From Vombatus ursinus (taxonomy: Eukaryota; Chordata; Mammalia; Diprotodontia; Vombatidae): a stretch of DNA of 64,000 bases. This document shows, piece by piece, positions 44,795 to 55,440 of this stretch. The translations under genes were made by a program, and so were the position numbers. Under the pieces are notes generated by a model. It was given only the letters and a program-made list of their open reading frames with translations. It made no database searches and was not told the DNA's origin. Numbering within the stretch: the first letter of the stretch is position 1; the number at the start of each line of letters is the position of its first letter. The DNA lies in contig NW_020954599.1 of NCBI RefSeq assembly GCF_900497805.2, forward strand, positions 44,739,457 through 44,803,456. The letters are read 5' to 3'.

Positions 44795-44950
44795 GCCAAG
44801 ATAGGGTCCAACTCTTTTATAACAAAATTAAGGTTTACAGAATTTAAGTAACCTCCCCAAGGTCACGGGTAGTACAAGGCAAAGCCAGGATGTGCAACCA
44901 GGTCCTCTGATTCCAAATCTAGCCCTCTTTCCATTGTGCCATGGCTGTCT
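44795..44950 (-). repeat. MIR/THER SINE, antisense
   Basis: 'tttaagtaacctccccaagg', 'caaccaggtcctctgattcc', 'ccctctttccattgtgccat' are the complements of the core and head. Confidence 0.7.
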
Positions 44951-45024
44951 CTGGAGACACTGGGATTTAACCTTCTCTTCTCCTACCCCCATCCCATAGT
45001 GCCCCCCAACCTATTGATATGACT

Positions 45025-45330
45025 ATCTGGTTCACTTTAAAAAATAATAAATTTCATTTATTTCAATAAACAAATGTTTATTTTCTCTCCCCCACCTCTC
45101 CCCATGTTGAAAAAAATAAAAACAAAATCCTTATAACAATTTTGCAAACTACCAGTTCACACTAAAAAGAAAACAAACTATATCAATCTGAAATTACTCT
45201 CTGACCTTGAGTTCTTGTTCTTCCCTTTCAATGATTAATCTTCAAATTTTGTCTTGTATTTTTATCAGGGAAGTTAGTTTTTTCAGTAAATCCGCCAAAA
45301 AAATAAACTAACATTCAATTATGAAAACCC
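45025..45330 (-). repeat. L1-like 3' end, antisense (tentative)
   Basis: 'tttcaataaacaaatgttta', 'ctctcccccacctctcccca' and 'aaaaataaaaacaaaatcct' resemble the antisense 3' UTR of an old marsupial L1 family. No coding part. Confidence 0.4.
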
Positions 45331-46009
45331 TCTTTGTCCTCCCTTCTCCTCCCCTCCCAGTTTCTCTTTTCTATTAAAGTTACTCCCCTGAGTGCATTGA
45401 ATGACACATTCAGAATTCAAAAGAAAAACAAAAACCCTAAAACCCTTTTTAATAGAATTTCTGTTGAAAATAGCAGCTGGGCTTTTGCCAGCATGACAGG
45501 TCCAGATCAAAAAAAGAGCCAAGTTAAAAAAAAAAAGCTTCCACTTTAAAGACAATAAAAGTAGGATGGGTGTGGTGATGGAGGAAATTGTGGCAGAGGT
45601 TAGAAGAACAGAAAATGGTTCAACTTTATATGCCATTTTATGTTTTTCTCATTTTTGGAAAATATCTATGTATATGTGTGTGTCTATATATATGTATATA
45701 TGTGTATATTATATATACATATATACACATATATATTCTTAGTAGGGGAACAAAATTTTTAGGATTTTTTGACCATTATTTTATATATATATACACACAC
45801 ACATATATATATGTGTGTATATATTCCATTAGGAACTTTTTGTTGTTTCTACACTGGGAATGTTTACCATAAAAGTTCCAACCTATAATTTTGAGCAAAA
45901 AGGGGATTTTTTCAAAGGATGTTAAAATACATGGTTGGAGAAACTATACACATTAATGAGATTACTTAGAGCCATCAAAATATGGGAGAATTGGAGCTAA
46001 AATAGATCC
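45331..46009. other. Unassigned, with TA/TG microsatellites
   Basis: TATG/TATA tracts at 45665-45735 and 45781-45822. Open frames on both strands near 45319-45636 mirror each other and show no motif. Confidence 0.5.
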
Positions 46010-46195
46010 TGGTTGAACATAGATCCACATGCTTTTTAGCTACTGCATGATAAAGGTCTGAACTTGGAACCAGGTCACCTCGGTTCAGATCGTGGCATTG
46101 CCACTAACTATATATCAGTTTTGTACATGTCATGTAGCTTCTCTTGAGTTAGACTAGATTATGTCTAAAGACTTATCCATTTCTATCATTTTAAG
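46010..46195 (+). repeat. SINE, diverged
   Basis: 'aaggtctgaacttggaacca', 'cggttcagatcgtggcattg', 'ttgagttagactagattatg' and 'acttatccatttctatcatt' run in SINE order. Confidence 0.65.
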
Positions 46196-46329
46196 ATGAT
46201 CTTCTGTTCACTGTAAAATTAATTTCTGTTTTTGGTCTATCTTTCCTTCCAATTATCTTGCAATGAATTGAAATCATTAATTAAATTATTTTAATCAGAA
46301 AAGTGAATCTTCTGAGTTGGGTTACTAGA

Positions 46330-46810
46330 ACTGGTGGAAGATTCTATTATTATTAGCTTATCCACCCACTCAAGCATTCAAACTCTACCGCAGAGAGAGC
46401 AACTCCAATGGGCTGGCCACGTTGTTCGAACACCAAACATATGTTTACCTAAAAGAGTATTTTATGGAGAGCTCCTACAAAGAAGGCGCTTACATGGTGG
46501 TCAGAAGAAGAGATGCAAGGGCACTCTCAACATCTCTCTGAAGAACTTTGGAATAAATTGTGTGACATAGAGATATTGGCAAAGGACTGCCCAGCTCGGC
46601 GTATCTGCATCAAATAAGGTGTTGTGCTCTGTGAATGAAGCAGAATTGTAGTAGTTCAAAAGAAACATGAAATACACAAATTTAGAGACATCTCCATTCC
46701 AAATGTTCATATGGCCTATTTGTGCCCAACCTGTGGTAGAGTATTCCAAGCTCATATTGGTCTAATCAGCCACGGTCAGACACACTACACCTTGACTCCA
46801 ATATAAGATG
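46330..46810 (+). repeat. LINE ORF2 C-terminus with C2H2-type finger, clade uncertain
   Basis: One frame (46334-46570) reads LQWAGHVVRTPNICLPKRVF and HGGQKKRCKGTLNISLKNFG, typical of the C-terminal part of several non-LTR retrotransposon ORF2 proteins (LRWAGHVVRMPD..LPK..., GGQKKR.KDTLK.SLK). About 150 bp on, another frame reads AYLCPTCGRVFQAHIGLISH and ends GQTHYTLTPI, a CX2CX12HX3H finger followed by a stop at 46804. Stops and a frame change lie between the two parts. The end is CAA/CCAA-rich. It differs from the RTE pieces at 29 and 32 kb. Confidence 0.75.
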
Positions 46811-46918
46811 TCATTTTGGCCCTCTTCAAGAATGAAGGATAAGCACCAACAAACCAACCAAACCCATTCGTCCATTTCACTCTCTGCCTCTCCTCACAAC
46901 AACCTTATGATAGAGGTG

Positions 46919-47090
46919 CTTTTCTTTCTTCCTTTCGTTCTTTCGTTCTTTCTTTCTTCCTTCCTTCCTTCCTTCCTTCCTTCCTTTCTTTCTTTCTTCC
47001 TTCCTTCTTTACTTTTTCCTTCCTTCCTTCTTTCCTTCTTCCTTCTTTCCTTCCTTCCTTCCTTCTTTCCTTCCTTCCTTCCCTCCCTTA
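46919..47090. repeat. Polypyrimidine (TTCC)n/(TTTC)n tract
   Basis: About 170 bp of C/T with only rare interruptions. Adjacent frames rich in Phe, Leu and Ser are artefacts. Confidence 0.97.
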
Positions 47091-47094
47091 AGTT

Positions 47095-47265
47095 TTATGA
47101 AGCATTTCCCTCAAAGTCTTGTTATGTAGATAGTGTAATTATTATTAAACCCATTTTACAGATGACATTAAAAATCTTAGAGGTTAAGTGATTCTCCAAG
47201 ATCAAATAGTCAAGAAATGTTATCCTTGAGATTCAAATTCAGTTTTTCTGATACATTTTTTTAAT
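47095..47265 (-). repeat. MIR/THER SINE, antisense, diverged
   Basis: 'attattattaaacccatttt' then 'acagatgacatt', 'agaggttaagtgattctcca', 'gagattcaaattcagttttt' match the complement of the SINE core and B box. Confidence 0.6.
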
Positions 47266-48024
47266 GATAGCATGATACCACTAGAGACCAACACTGACCC
47301 AAAAGAAAAAAGTCAATGACCTTTATGCTAAAGCAAAATGACCAGCCTTTAAAAAAGAAAAAAAAAACAGAAAAAACTACCAGAGATTGTGTTTCTGGAC
47401 CTAATTGAAAATGTTGAATTTGTAAGTCTTAAAGAAAAACAGAAACTATGTGAAATGAGTCTGTGATGTCCCATTCCCATTCTCGAAGTATAATCCAGTA
47501 AGGGAATAGTCAGCCTATGAGTCTTTCAAGGCTTATTTTCATAATGTGGTCCTGGAGAGGTTTGTTTGAAAAGTAACCACAATGTGAATTCAAGTATTTG
47601 TTCTGTGGGCATGGAAAGGATTGCATCACATGCTTTCTGCCTGCACTGGTACATGAGCTACAGACTGACTTACTCTTGTAGACTTTTTCCACTTCTAAGA
47701 TCTTAAATTTCACTGTCTGATGAAGCATCAAGGGAATTAGTTGAAAGCAAAAAAAACCCAAAAAACAAAAAACTGTAATGGAAGATTTGCATAGTAATAA
47801 AGAAAACCAAAAGGCAGAGGGTGGAACATAAATTATTGTTCTTTGTAGAATTCTCACACACTTACTTTGATTTAAGTCTTGTGACAAGTGAAATTTTAAA
47901 AAGAAAGGTCTGTGCCCAGAAAGGACAGGTTATTCCAGGTGTGTTTTTTATCTCAAGTAAGCCGATGGCTATTGCTTAAGACTAAATAAGGCATGAATTG
48001 CCACCTTTCAATGAGTGAAAATTT
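47266..48024. other. Unassigned stretch with a 125-codon minus frame
   Basis: Frame 47510-47887 (minus) has no recognisable domain. Its middle is hydrophobic and Phe-rich partly because of an A-rich plus strand near 47745-47770. Not called. Confidence 0.4.
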
Positions 48025-48205
48025 TTATCAAACCCAGCTCCTTGAAGTCAGGGATTATTTAACTTTTGTCTTTATGTCTTCAGGCCTAACATGTTGCATG
48101 GCACATGGTAGATGTTAATGAATGGTTTTTCATTCATTCATTCAACATGTAAACAGTACTAAATAGCAAGCACTTAATAAATACTTGTTGATTGATTGAC
48201 TGATG
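48025..48205 (+). repeat. L2 3' end
   Basis: 'gctccttgaagtcagggatt', 'catggcacatggtagatgtt' and a second tail-like stretch 'agcaagcacttaataaatac' ending 'ttgttgattgattgactg'. Two tail phrases suggest overlapping L2 ends. Confidence 0.7.
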
Positions 48206-48544
48206 CCGCACAAATGCTAAAGAAAACTGATTTCCATTTAGCAGGTATAGCAACAATGGCCCACAAAGGAAAATTCAATTTCACTGCGTCACACTGATAA
48301 CTTGAAAGTCTTCAGATTTAATATGATGATCTTGATGCTACACTGTTCCCAGTACTCATTGTAATCCATGAATTATCAAGTTTTATGGGAATAGAGGCAC
48401 GGCTAGCATTTTTATTTCTTGCTTAGAATTAAACTCTGGAGCATCGCTCTAAGTTCATCTTTCCAACTTACTAATTTTCAGGAAGCAAAACAAAATAAAT
48501 TAACCTGTGATGCAGGAGTTCATTTTAGTATGGACTTAATAGCT
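48206..48544. other. Unassigned stretch
   Basis: Nothing recognised. Confidence 0.4.
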
Positions 48545-48830
48545 CTCTGGTGACAGAATAATAGCTAATAAACATGATTAGCATTTATATAGCATTTGAA
48601 GGTTTACAAACCACATTACAATTCTTATTTTATTTCATCTTATTTTATTCTCATGACAACTCTGGTAGGTGGGTGTTATTATTATCCCATTTTATAGATG
48701 GGGAAACTGAGGCAACCAGCAGTTAAATGACTTAGGGTCACATAGCTAGAAGCGTCTGAGGTTGAATTTGAACTCCGGTCTTGCTAACTTCCGATCCAGT
48801 GCTATCTACTGTGTCACCTAGCTGCCTGTA
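48545..48830 (-). repeat. THER1 CORE-SINE, antisense, full length
   Basis: 'atagcatttgaaggtttaca', 'tctggtaggtgggtgttatt', 'atggggaaactgaggcaacc', 'aatttgaactccggtcttgc', 'ctgtgtcacctagctgcctg'. All blocks present in reverse. Confidence 0.92.
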
Positions 48831-48834
48831 CAAT

Positions 48835-49075
48835 ACTAGCTAGCATTTATAATAGCATTTTATGCATTATATATCTTGATCTTCATAACAACTCCATGAG
48901 ATAGGCACAAATATTAACTGTACTTTAATGATGGAAAAATTGAGGCACAGAAGTGAAATGACTTTTTCAGGATCACAGAGCTAGTAAGTGCCTGAGGCAG
49001 GATTTCAACTGAGGTCTTCCTAATTCCAAAACCAGCACCCTATGCACTATACCAACAAGTCATCTGGTGCATCTA
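48835..49075 (-). repeat. THER1 CORE-SINE, antisense
   Basis: A second copy directly adjacent: 'actagctagcatttataata', 'ataacaactccatgagatag', 'ggatcacagagctagtaagt', 'caggatttcaactgaggtct', 'ctatgcactataccaacaag'. More diverged than its neighbour, so not a recent tandem duplicate. Confidence 0.88.
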
Positions 49076-49429
49076 TGCCTCAACTAATAAAGAAAATGAT
49101 GATGTTCATTTTCCTTTTCTGAAAGATACTTAACCTGGAGGCTCTAGAAATATAAATAGCATACTACATTATTGGCCTTGGTGTGCATATAGGATTTGCC
49201 AAGGTGCAGTTTAATGACTCCAAACATTTAGTATGATTTTTTTTCATTTTTAAAGTGCATAAATTAAAAATGTCTTACTGTTCATTTAGAAATCAGCTTA
49301 GGTAAGTTTTAGTTTCTTTAATGTGATGAATAAAAATAATGTCCTTTATGATTAGATATTCAATAAATGTTCACTTTTTAAAAATTCCCCTTGTGCTACT
49401 CACAGCTATGATTACTGGTAAGAAAAAGA
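49076..49429. other. Unassigned stretch
   Basis: Nothing recognised. Confidence 0.4.
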
Positions 49430-49505
49430 AATTTCAAGCTTGGAGGGACCATAGAGGTCATCTAGTGCAATCCCCTTATTTTATAGAAGTACACCCTAAT
49501 ACAAA
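49430..49505 (-). repeat. SINE 3' tail, antisense
   Basis: 'caagcttggagggaccatag' followed by 'aggtcatctagtgcaatccc' is the reverse of the SINE end. Confidence 0.6.
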
Positions 49506-50039
49506 ATGCTATACGTGTGCTGAAACACAATGTTTACAAAACTTGAAATAAGGATTACAGGTCCAAGAAATGGTTTCAATAAGCTTTCTCATGTATCATT
49601 AATATTTCTCTTTTATTTTTAGATATCCATAAACAGAACTTGAAATATCACATTGTCTATATATGCTACATCCTTTAGATTAATCTCCTAAATCAGGGCT
49701 GTCTTTCAACCTGGAAATATGAATTTTATTTCTGTCCAAAAATAGATTCATTTGTGCAAGAATATTAGAATCCAATGTTCTTCATTTTCTGTCAAGTGAT
49801 GAACATGAATACAACTGGTCTGCATTGTATAGGGGGAGGAGAGGAGGGAATACACAATTTCCAGCAGAACTCCATGGACTGATGGTAGGAAAATATCTAA
49901 CAAAACTTACAAAGTAAAGCCAATAATAGAGATGACAAAGGAAAAGAATAAAAAGCACTTCTCCCTCAAATATATTAACATAATTTAAAAATTATTTCCA
50001 AATCCCAAATAAGAATACAAAGGACATATTTATAGACCC
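49506..50039. other. Unassigned stretch
   Basis: Nothing recognised. Confidence 0.4.
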
Positions 50040-50340
50040 AATGCTAGTGTTATATGTGCATGTGTACATACACACACACGTACACACACATACATACATT
50101 TATACAAATGTGTATAAATATATGTGTATATGTATACATACATACAAATTTGTATGTGCACATATACACATATATGTATATACATACATTTGTATTTATA
50201 GCTCTACATGTATAGGTATGTATATATACATATAAATATGTATATATACAACTGACACCTGAATATACATCGTATGAATAAACACATGTATGCATTTATG
50301 CTTGCGTGTACTGTATAGATACATACATACACACATATGT
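50040..50340. repeat. TG/TA/CA-rich low-complexity block
   Basis: About 300 bp of mixed TATG, TACA and CACA units with a few unique interruptions. Tyr/Ile/Cys/His-rich frames on both strands (50041-50295) are artefacts. Confidence 0.9.
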
Positions 50341-50699
50341 CACTAGAATTGGGTCTGTAAATACTCAGGGAGTGTTTCTTTTTAAAAATTTTTATAACTT
50401 ATTTTTTACTTCGTTTACTGTTTTATTTTCCCCCAATTACATGTAAAAGCAATTTTTAACACTTGTTTTTAAAATTTTGAGTTCCAACTTCTCTCCTTCC
50501 TCCCTCCCCATCCCACCTCACATTGAGAAAGTAAGCAATTTGATATAGGTTATACATGTGTAGTCATGCAAAACATATTTCCATATTAGTCATGTTGAAA
50601 AGAAAACAGACAAAAAAATTCAAGAAAGATAAAGAAAGTTTTAAAAAAAAAAGTATGTTTTAATCTGTATTCAGACACCACCAGTTCTTTCTCTGGGGA

Positions 50700-51480
50700 C
50701 AGATAGCACTTTTCATCATAAGTCCTTCAGCATTGTCTGAGAATAGCTGTCATTCACAGCTGATCATTTTACAGTATTACTGTTACTTTGTATGCAGAAC
50801 ATGTCACTTTGCATCAGTTTCTGCAAATCTTTGCAGATTTTTCTGAGAACATCCTGCTTATCATTTCTTATAGCACAATAATATTCCATCACAATCACAT
50901 ACCACAATTTGTTCAGCCATTTTCCTATTGATGGGCATCCCCTCAATTTCCAATTCTTTGCCACCAGGAAAGAGCTGCTATAAATATTTCTGTACACATA
51001 GGTCCTTTTCCTTTTTGTTTTCTATCTCTTTTTGGATACAGACATAACAGCAGTATTACTAGGTCAAAGAGTATGTTCAGTTTTATAGCCCTTTGGGCAT
51101 GGTTCCAAATTGCTCTACAGAATGGTTGAATCAGGTCACAACTCTGCCAACAGTGCATTAATGTCTCATTTTCCCCACATGCTCTCCAACATTTGTCATT
51201 TTCTTTTTCTGTCCTATTAGCCAGTCTAATAGGTATGAGGTAGTACTTCAGAATTGTTTTAATTTGCACTTCTTCAATCAATAATGAGTTAGAATATTTT
51301 TTCATATGGCTATAGATAGCTTTGATTATTTCACCTGAAAACTTCATATCTTTTGATCATCTATCAATGGGGAATGGCTCTTATTTTTATAAATCTGACT
51401 TAGTTCTCTATATGTTTGAGAAATGAGGTCTTTATCAGAGAAACTTGCTTCAATTTTTTTCCACAGCCAATTGCTAACTG
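50700..51480 (-). pseudogene. L1 ORF2 C-terminal remnant (copy 3)
   Basis: Minus frames 50943-51347 (134 codons) and 50764-50997. It has SHMKKYSNSLLIEEVQIKTI, then CWRACGENETLMHCWQSC with the complete L1 ORF2 motif CX3CX7HX4C, then GCPSIGKWLNKLWYVIVMEY matching human L1 CPSTDEWIKKMWYIYTMEYY. One frame change separates the two frames. Upstream to 51480 one reads SNWLWKKIEASFSDKDLISQ, matching the human block TWEKIFATYSSDKGLIS. The catalytic domains are absent. Confidence 0.9.
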
Positions 51481-52054
51481 TATTTACCCCCATCATATTT
51501 CCCCCTCTGTTTACTCTATTCACTCTCTCCTGTCCCTCTCAAAAGTGATTTGCTTCTGACTACTGCCTCCTCCAAACTGCTCTCCCTTCTATTAACCCTC
51601 TCCCGTTATCCCTTTCCCTTCCTTTCCTGTAGGGTAAGATAGATTTCTATACCCAATTGAGGGTGTATGTTATTCCCGCTTTGAGTCAGTTCTGATGAGA
51701 GTAAAGTTCACTCACTCCTCCTTACCTCCCCCTCTTCTCCTTTACTGTAAAAGCTATTTCTTGCCTCTTTTATGTGAGATAATTCGCCCCATTCTACCTT
51801 TCCTTTTCCCTTTCTTCCAATGCATTCCTCTCTCACCCTTTAATTTTATTTTTTAGATATCATCCCTTCATAGTCAACTCACAGTTGTGCCCTTGGTCTA
51901 CACATACTCATTCTAACTGCCCTAATAATGAGAACATTCTTATGAGTTACAAGCATCATCTTCCTATGTAGGAATGAAAACAGTTTAACTTTATTAAGTC
52001 TCTTATGATTTCTCTTTCCTGTTTACTTTTTTATTCTTCTCTTGACTCTTGTAT

Positions 52055-52328
52055 TTAAAAGGCAAATTTTCTATGCATTTCTGGTCTTTTCATCAAGAAT
52101 GCTTGAATGTCCTTTATTTAATTGAATATCAATTTTTTTCCCATGAAGGATTATACTCAGTTTTGCTGGGTAAATGATTCTTAGTTGTAATTCTAGCTCC
52201 TTTGCCCTCTGGAGTATCATATTCCAAGGCTTCCAATCCCTTAAAGTAGGAGCTGCTAAATTTTGTGTTATCCTGACTGTGGCTCCAATATTTTAATTGT
52301 TTCTTTCTGGTTGCTTGCCATATATTCT
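52055..52328 (-). pseudogene. L1/HAL1 ORF1 C-terminal remnant (copy 3)
   Basis: The end of ORF1 only, aligned by nucleotide similarity to 37420-37700 (copy 2) and 34660-34920 (copy 1). The 5' truncation lies inside the C-terminal domain. Confidence 0.75.
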
Positions 52329-52343
52329 TCAGGGAGTGTTTCT

Positions 52344-53380
52344 AAGTTACTTCTATGGGACTGGAGAGAAAACCCACATACTAATTTACAGAAACACATA
52401 ATCCCAGAGTTCAGAGTCATCCAATATAATCTATACATGACCAGGTTCCCCTACATATCATATCGGAAAAGTCACGAATTAAAGAGCCACAATCATATAC
52501 GATCCCTTTCCAATAGATCCCATTCTGCGTTTTTACACTAAAAGATTTTCTTGCTCATTTTAAAAGCCAAAATCTGCTTCTCTGAAATTTTTAACTATTT
52601 TTCATAGCTAGACTCTCTGAACGTTTTCACTGACTTCTTATACAGGGTGCTACTTTCCAGGGAATAAAGCAGAAGGGGTGTCAAGCAGGGCAACTTGAAG
52701 CTTCCAGGTGACAGTCCCTCAACTACTTTGAAACATTTTTCTGTTTGCTCTAAAATTATCTTCAATCCAAACACTCAAAGTTCCCTTAACTGAGCCTTTG
52801 CATGGCATGATGTCCAGTCTTCTCATCATCCTGCTCACCCTCATCCCACTTGGCAATGCCCTTCCTAAAACAAATTGTCCAGAGGAGAAAAGAGTCATCA
52901 AGTCCAACTGAGGAAAAGTACACCAGGCTCCTAGCCTTTCTTGTATTTGATGCTGCACTTCTATTGATATAGCTTCACACTGAATTAGTCCTTTTGATTT
53001 TCAGTTCACACTGCTGACTCAATTCAAATCCACTGACCTACTAAAAACATCAAGTTTTTTGATGTCTCCCCAAAGGATTTTATGTGGATCTCTATTAAAT
53101 TTTATCTTATGGCTTCTTTCCATTTTCCAGGTTGTTAAGATTGAATTGGATCCTGAGTCTGTCATCCCAGGCATTGGCTATCACTCCCATCTTCATGCTT
53201 TCCACAGTTGATTCTCCATCTTCAGTAATATTTTACTATATAAAAGTGCACATTTCTGAATACTATAGTTTTTATTTCCCATCAGTTTGATATTGTCATT
53301 TAAGAAAAGCGGTCATTGAATGTGGCTTGTGGATAGATTTTGAGATGACTTTGGTGTCATTCCATCATAAATATACTCAC
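52344..53380. other. Unassigned stretch
   Basis: About 1 kb with no recognised element. Frames at 52263-52541 (crossing the HAL1 boundary) and 52719-52958 have no motif. Confidence 0.4.
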
Positions 53381-53514
53381 TCTTCTCTGATCAGCAAGGA
53401 GAAGTAAAATGCAAATGAGAAAGGAAAAAGAAAGCTAGTCTTTAACTTCTTCTCTGATCAGCAAGGAGAAGTAAAATGCAAATGAGAAAGGAAAAAGAAA
53501 GCTAGTCTTTAACT
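53381..53514. repeat. Perfect 67-bp tandem duplication
   Basis: Two identical 67-bp units, 53381-53447 and 53448-53514, with identity continuing three bases past the second. Each contains an octamer 'atgcaaat' (53409-53416 and 53476-53483), the POU-factor consensus. No mismatch is visible, so the duplication is recent or an assembly artefact. Confidence 0.98.
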
Positions 53515-53874
53515 TCTGATTCACTTTTCCCTAATATATTCCTCTTTTCTCGATCCTTCCTAGCCTTCTTCTCTCTGCCTCCTATTCTGTTTCTCTTCAT
53601 AATATTTTCTGGCTTCTTTCTCACATCAGCCTCCCTTTCCTTCCTGAATTAAGGGAATGCTTGAGCCAGTCAATGGTTAAATATTCAGAGTGATTATCTA
53701 CATCTCGGAAATGGGCAAATACTACAGATAGGTCTTTATTTGTTATTTTGTAGATTGTCTAGACTTAAGACATATATATATATATATGTTGGAAGGGAAG
53801 TACTGGGACCCAAAGAAGTGGCAACTGGCATCCCGGAGATATCAGTCATCTGTAGCTGGTAGTGCTTTCTCCCT
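53515..53874. other. Unassigned, with short (TA)n at 53772-53788
   Basis: C/T-rich near 53540-53640, no element recognised. Confidence 0.4.
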
Positions 53875-54025
53875 CCTCAAATTACTTTATATTGTACTTC
53901 TCTGTCCTCTAGTATCCTCTAGTAGAGTATAAACTTCTCGAGGGCAAGGACTGTTTTGTTTCTGTATTTGTAACCCTAGTGCTTAGTGCATAATGAATGC
54001 TTAAAAAATGTGTATAAAACTGAAT
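53875..54025 (+). repeat. L2 3' end
   Basis: 'ctttatattgtacttctctg', 'aacttctcgagggcaaggac', 'gcttagtgcataatgaatgc' in L2 3' UTR order. A small tandem 'ctctagtatc' duplication lies near 53910. Confidence 0.75.
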
Positions 54026-54994
54026 CAAATAAACATAAAAGATGCAAACTTATTCCTTGTAGAAACTCATTTCTAATAATATTTTTAGGACATGGCACTT
54101 TTTGCAACTAATGTTCTGCAAAGGACATTAAGTCACACACTTGGATGTGGCCTTGACAAAATTTTAGTGAAATTTAGTTTTGGAAACCAATTCATTTGAT
54201 CACACTGGGGATGTGCATTTTCTTAGTTTTATTTCATCTGCTTAGATTTGAGGGCTCTTGGAAACTCAATATGCAAGCACTTTATTTTTTTTAACTCTGA
54301 CCTTGAGTGCATTTTAAAACAGAACTGCAGCACAGTTACACTCTTTACAGGCAGAAAAGAGGTTAAGAGGGAGGAAGAATGCAAGTGTAAATGCATGGGC
54401 AAAATATAAAAGAATTTTCCTACTGCCTTGAGCCACTCCATATGTTTCTACATTTTCGTGGCAGCCCTCAACTGAAGACTGGTCTTCTCTAGTCCTGTGT
54501 ATTAGTTCTCTCCGTAAATTAAAATGCTGGCTTGCACTCCTTTGGGGTTTAAGAAGGTGAGTGATGACCTCAGTGGGAGTATGTTTGTGTAGAAACATGT
54601 CATAAAAGGATGATGTCTTGGCCCAAGAAACACAGGGTGCATGACTAGCCATTTTTTATTTTTTTTATTTTATTTTTTACAACTAGCCATTTGTTAGAAA
54701 AATACCAAAGTTAAACATAACTAACACATCATGAGAGTAAGGTCCTTGCCAAGGAGAATTTTCATTTGACTCTGAAACATCAGCTTGCACTGTATTTTCA
54801 AAGGCTATTTTTAGGGTTTTGCTTTTAAAGTGTTTTCCAGCTGATTGTATCATCTTTGGAGATGTAAAGCCAAATGATAAATAGTTAATTTTTTTTTACA
54901 GATAAAAATGACATATTATCAATACAGATTTCTGGCAGTTATAGATTCGATTAAATTAGGCAATTTTCTTTGGAAGGGTAGTTTTCTTTTGGGA
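54026..54994. other. Unassigned stretch with a 112-codon minus frame
   Basis: Frame 54314-54652 (minus, starts MASHAPCVSWAKTSS) has no known domain. A hydrophobic stretch occurs near its end. No promoter or polyadenylation support; not called. A T-rich run lies at 54654-54680. Confidence 0.4.
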
Positions 54995-55115
54995 ATGGAG
55001 TATATATATATGTATAGCCATATATGAATATATATGTATATATCTATGTATGTATATGCATGTATATATACACACGTGCACATATAACACTTGCATTGTG
55101 TCTATATATATATAT
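54995..55115. repeat. TA/TG-rich low-complexity tract
   Basis: Irregular TATA, TATG and CACG units. Confidence 0.85.
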
Positions 55116-55183
55116 TCAGGGCATATTTCTCAATCCCTTCTATGGGAGGATGGGACACTATCTTGAGCTTCCTGCCCTGGATC

Positions 55184-55232
55184 TGATGATAATGATGATG
55201 ATGATGATGACAATGATAATGATGATGATAAG
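55184..55232. repeat. (GAT)n microsatellite
   Basis: About 16 GAT/AAT units. The following 'agaactttaacaatatctga' and 'cattttatgtacattatttc' may be an inverted SINE tail from which the array grew. Confidence 0.9.
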
Positions 55233-55314
55233 AACTTTAACAATATCTGACATACCCAAAGCATTTTATGTACATTATTTCTTTCCTTTTATATTATTGG
55301 CTTAGGTGCCATAA

Positions 55315-55440
55315 AGTCATAAAATCTTAGAGCTGGAAGAGACCTTCAAGATGATTTTTATAATTTTAAAGATGACAAAAGAGTTGCCCAAAGTCACTCA
55401 GCTGGACCCCAGGGTCTCCTAGTCCAAGGCTGCCAGGTCT
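55315..55440 (-). repeat. SINE, antisense
   Basis: 'cataaaatcttagagctgga', 'agagaccttcaagatgattt', 'cccaaagtcactcagctgga'. The head is missing. Confidence 0.65.

Larger units (their letters stand above)
50380..52328 (-). mobile_element. HAL1-like element, copy 3, 5'-truncated, with 15-bp TSD
   Basis: About 1.95 kb, bounded by a perfect direct repeat 'tcagggagtgtttct' (50365-50379 and 52329-52343). In sense order: the last part of ORF1 (52328 to about 52055), a purine-rich spacer (52055-51480), an ORF2 C-terminal piece (about 51480-50700) and a 3' UTR (50645-50380) ending 'gtaattgggggaaaataaaa'. It joins ORF1 to the ORF2 end without endonuclease or RT, as in copy 1. The TSD shows that this arrangement was inserted as a unit. 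Confidence 0.93.

Noticed and set aside
46808-47191. 127-codon Ser/Leu/Phe-rich plus frame
   Set aside because: Translation of the TTCC/TTTC microsatellite.
54314-54652. 112-codon minus frame as a possible small gene
   Set aside because: No domain, no promoter or polyadenylation context, and a second minus frame overlaps it. Treated as chance.
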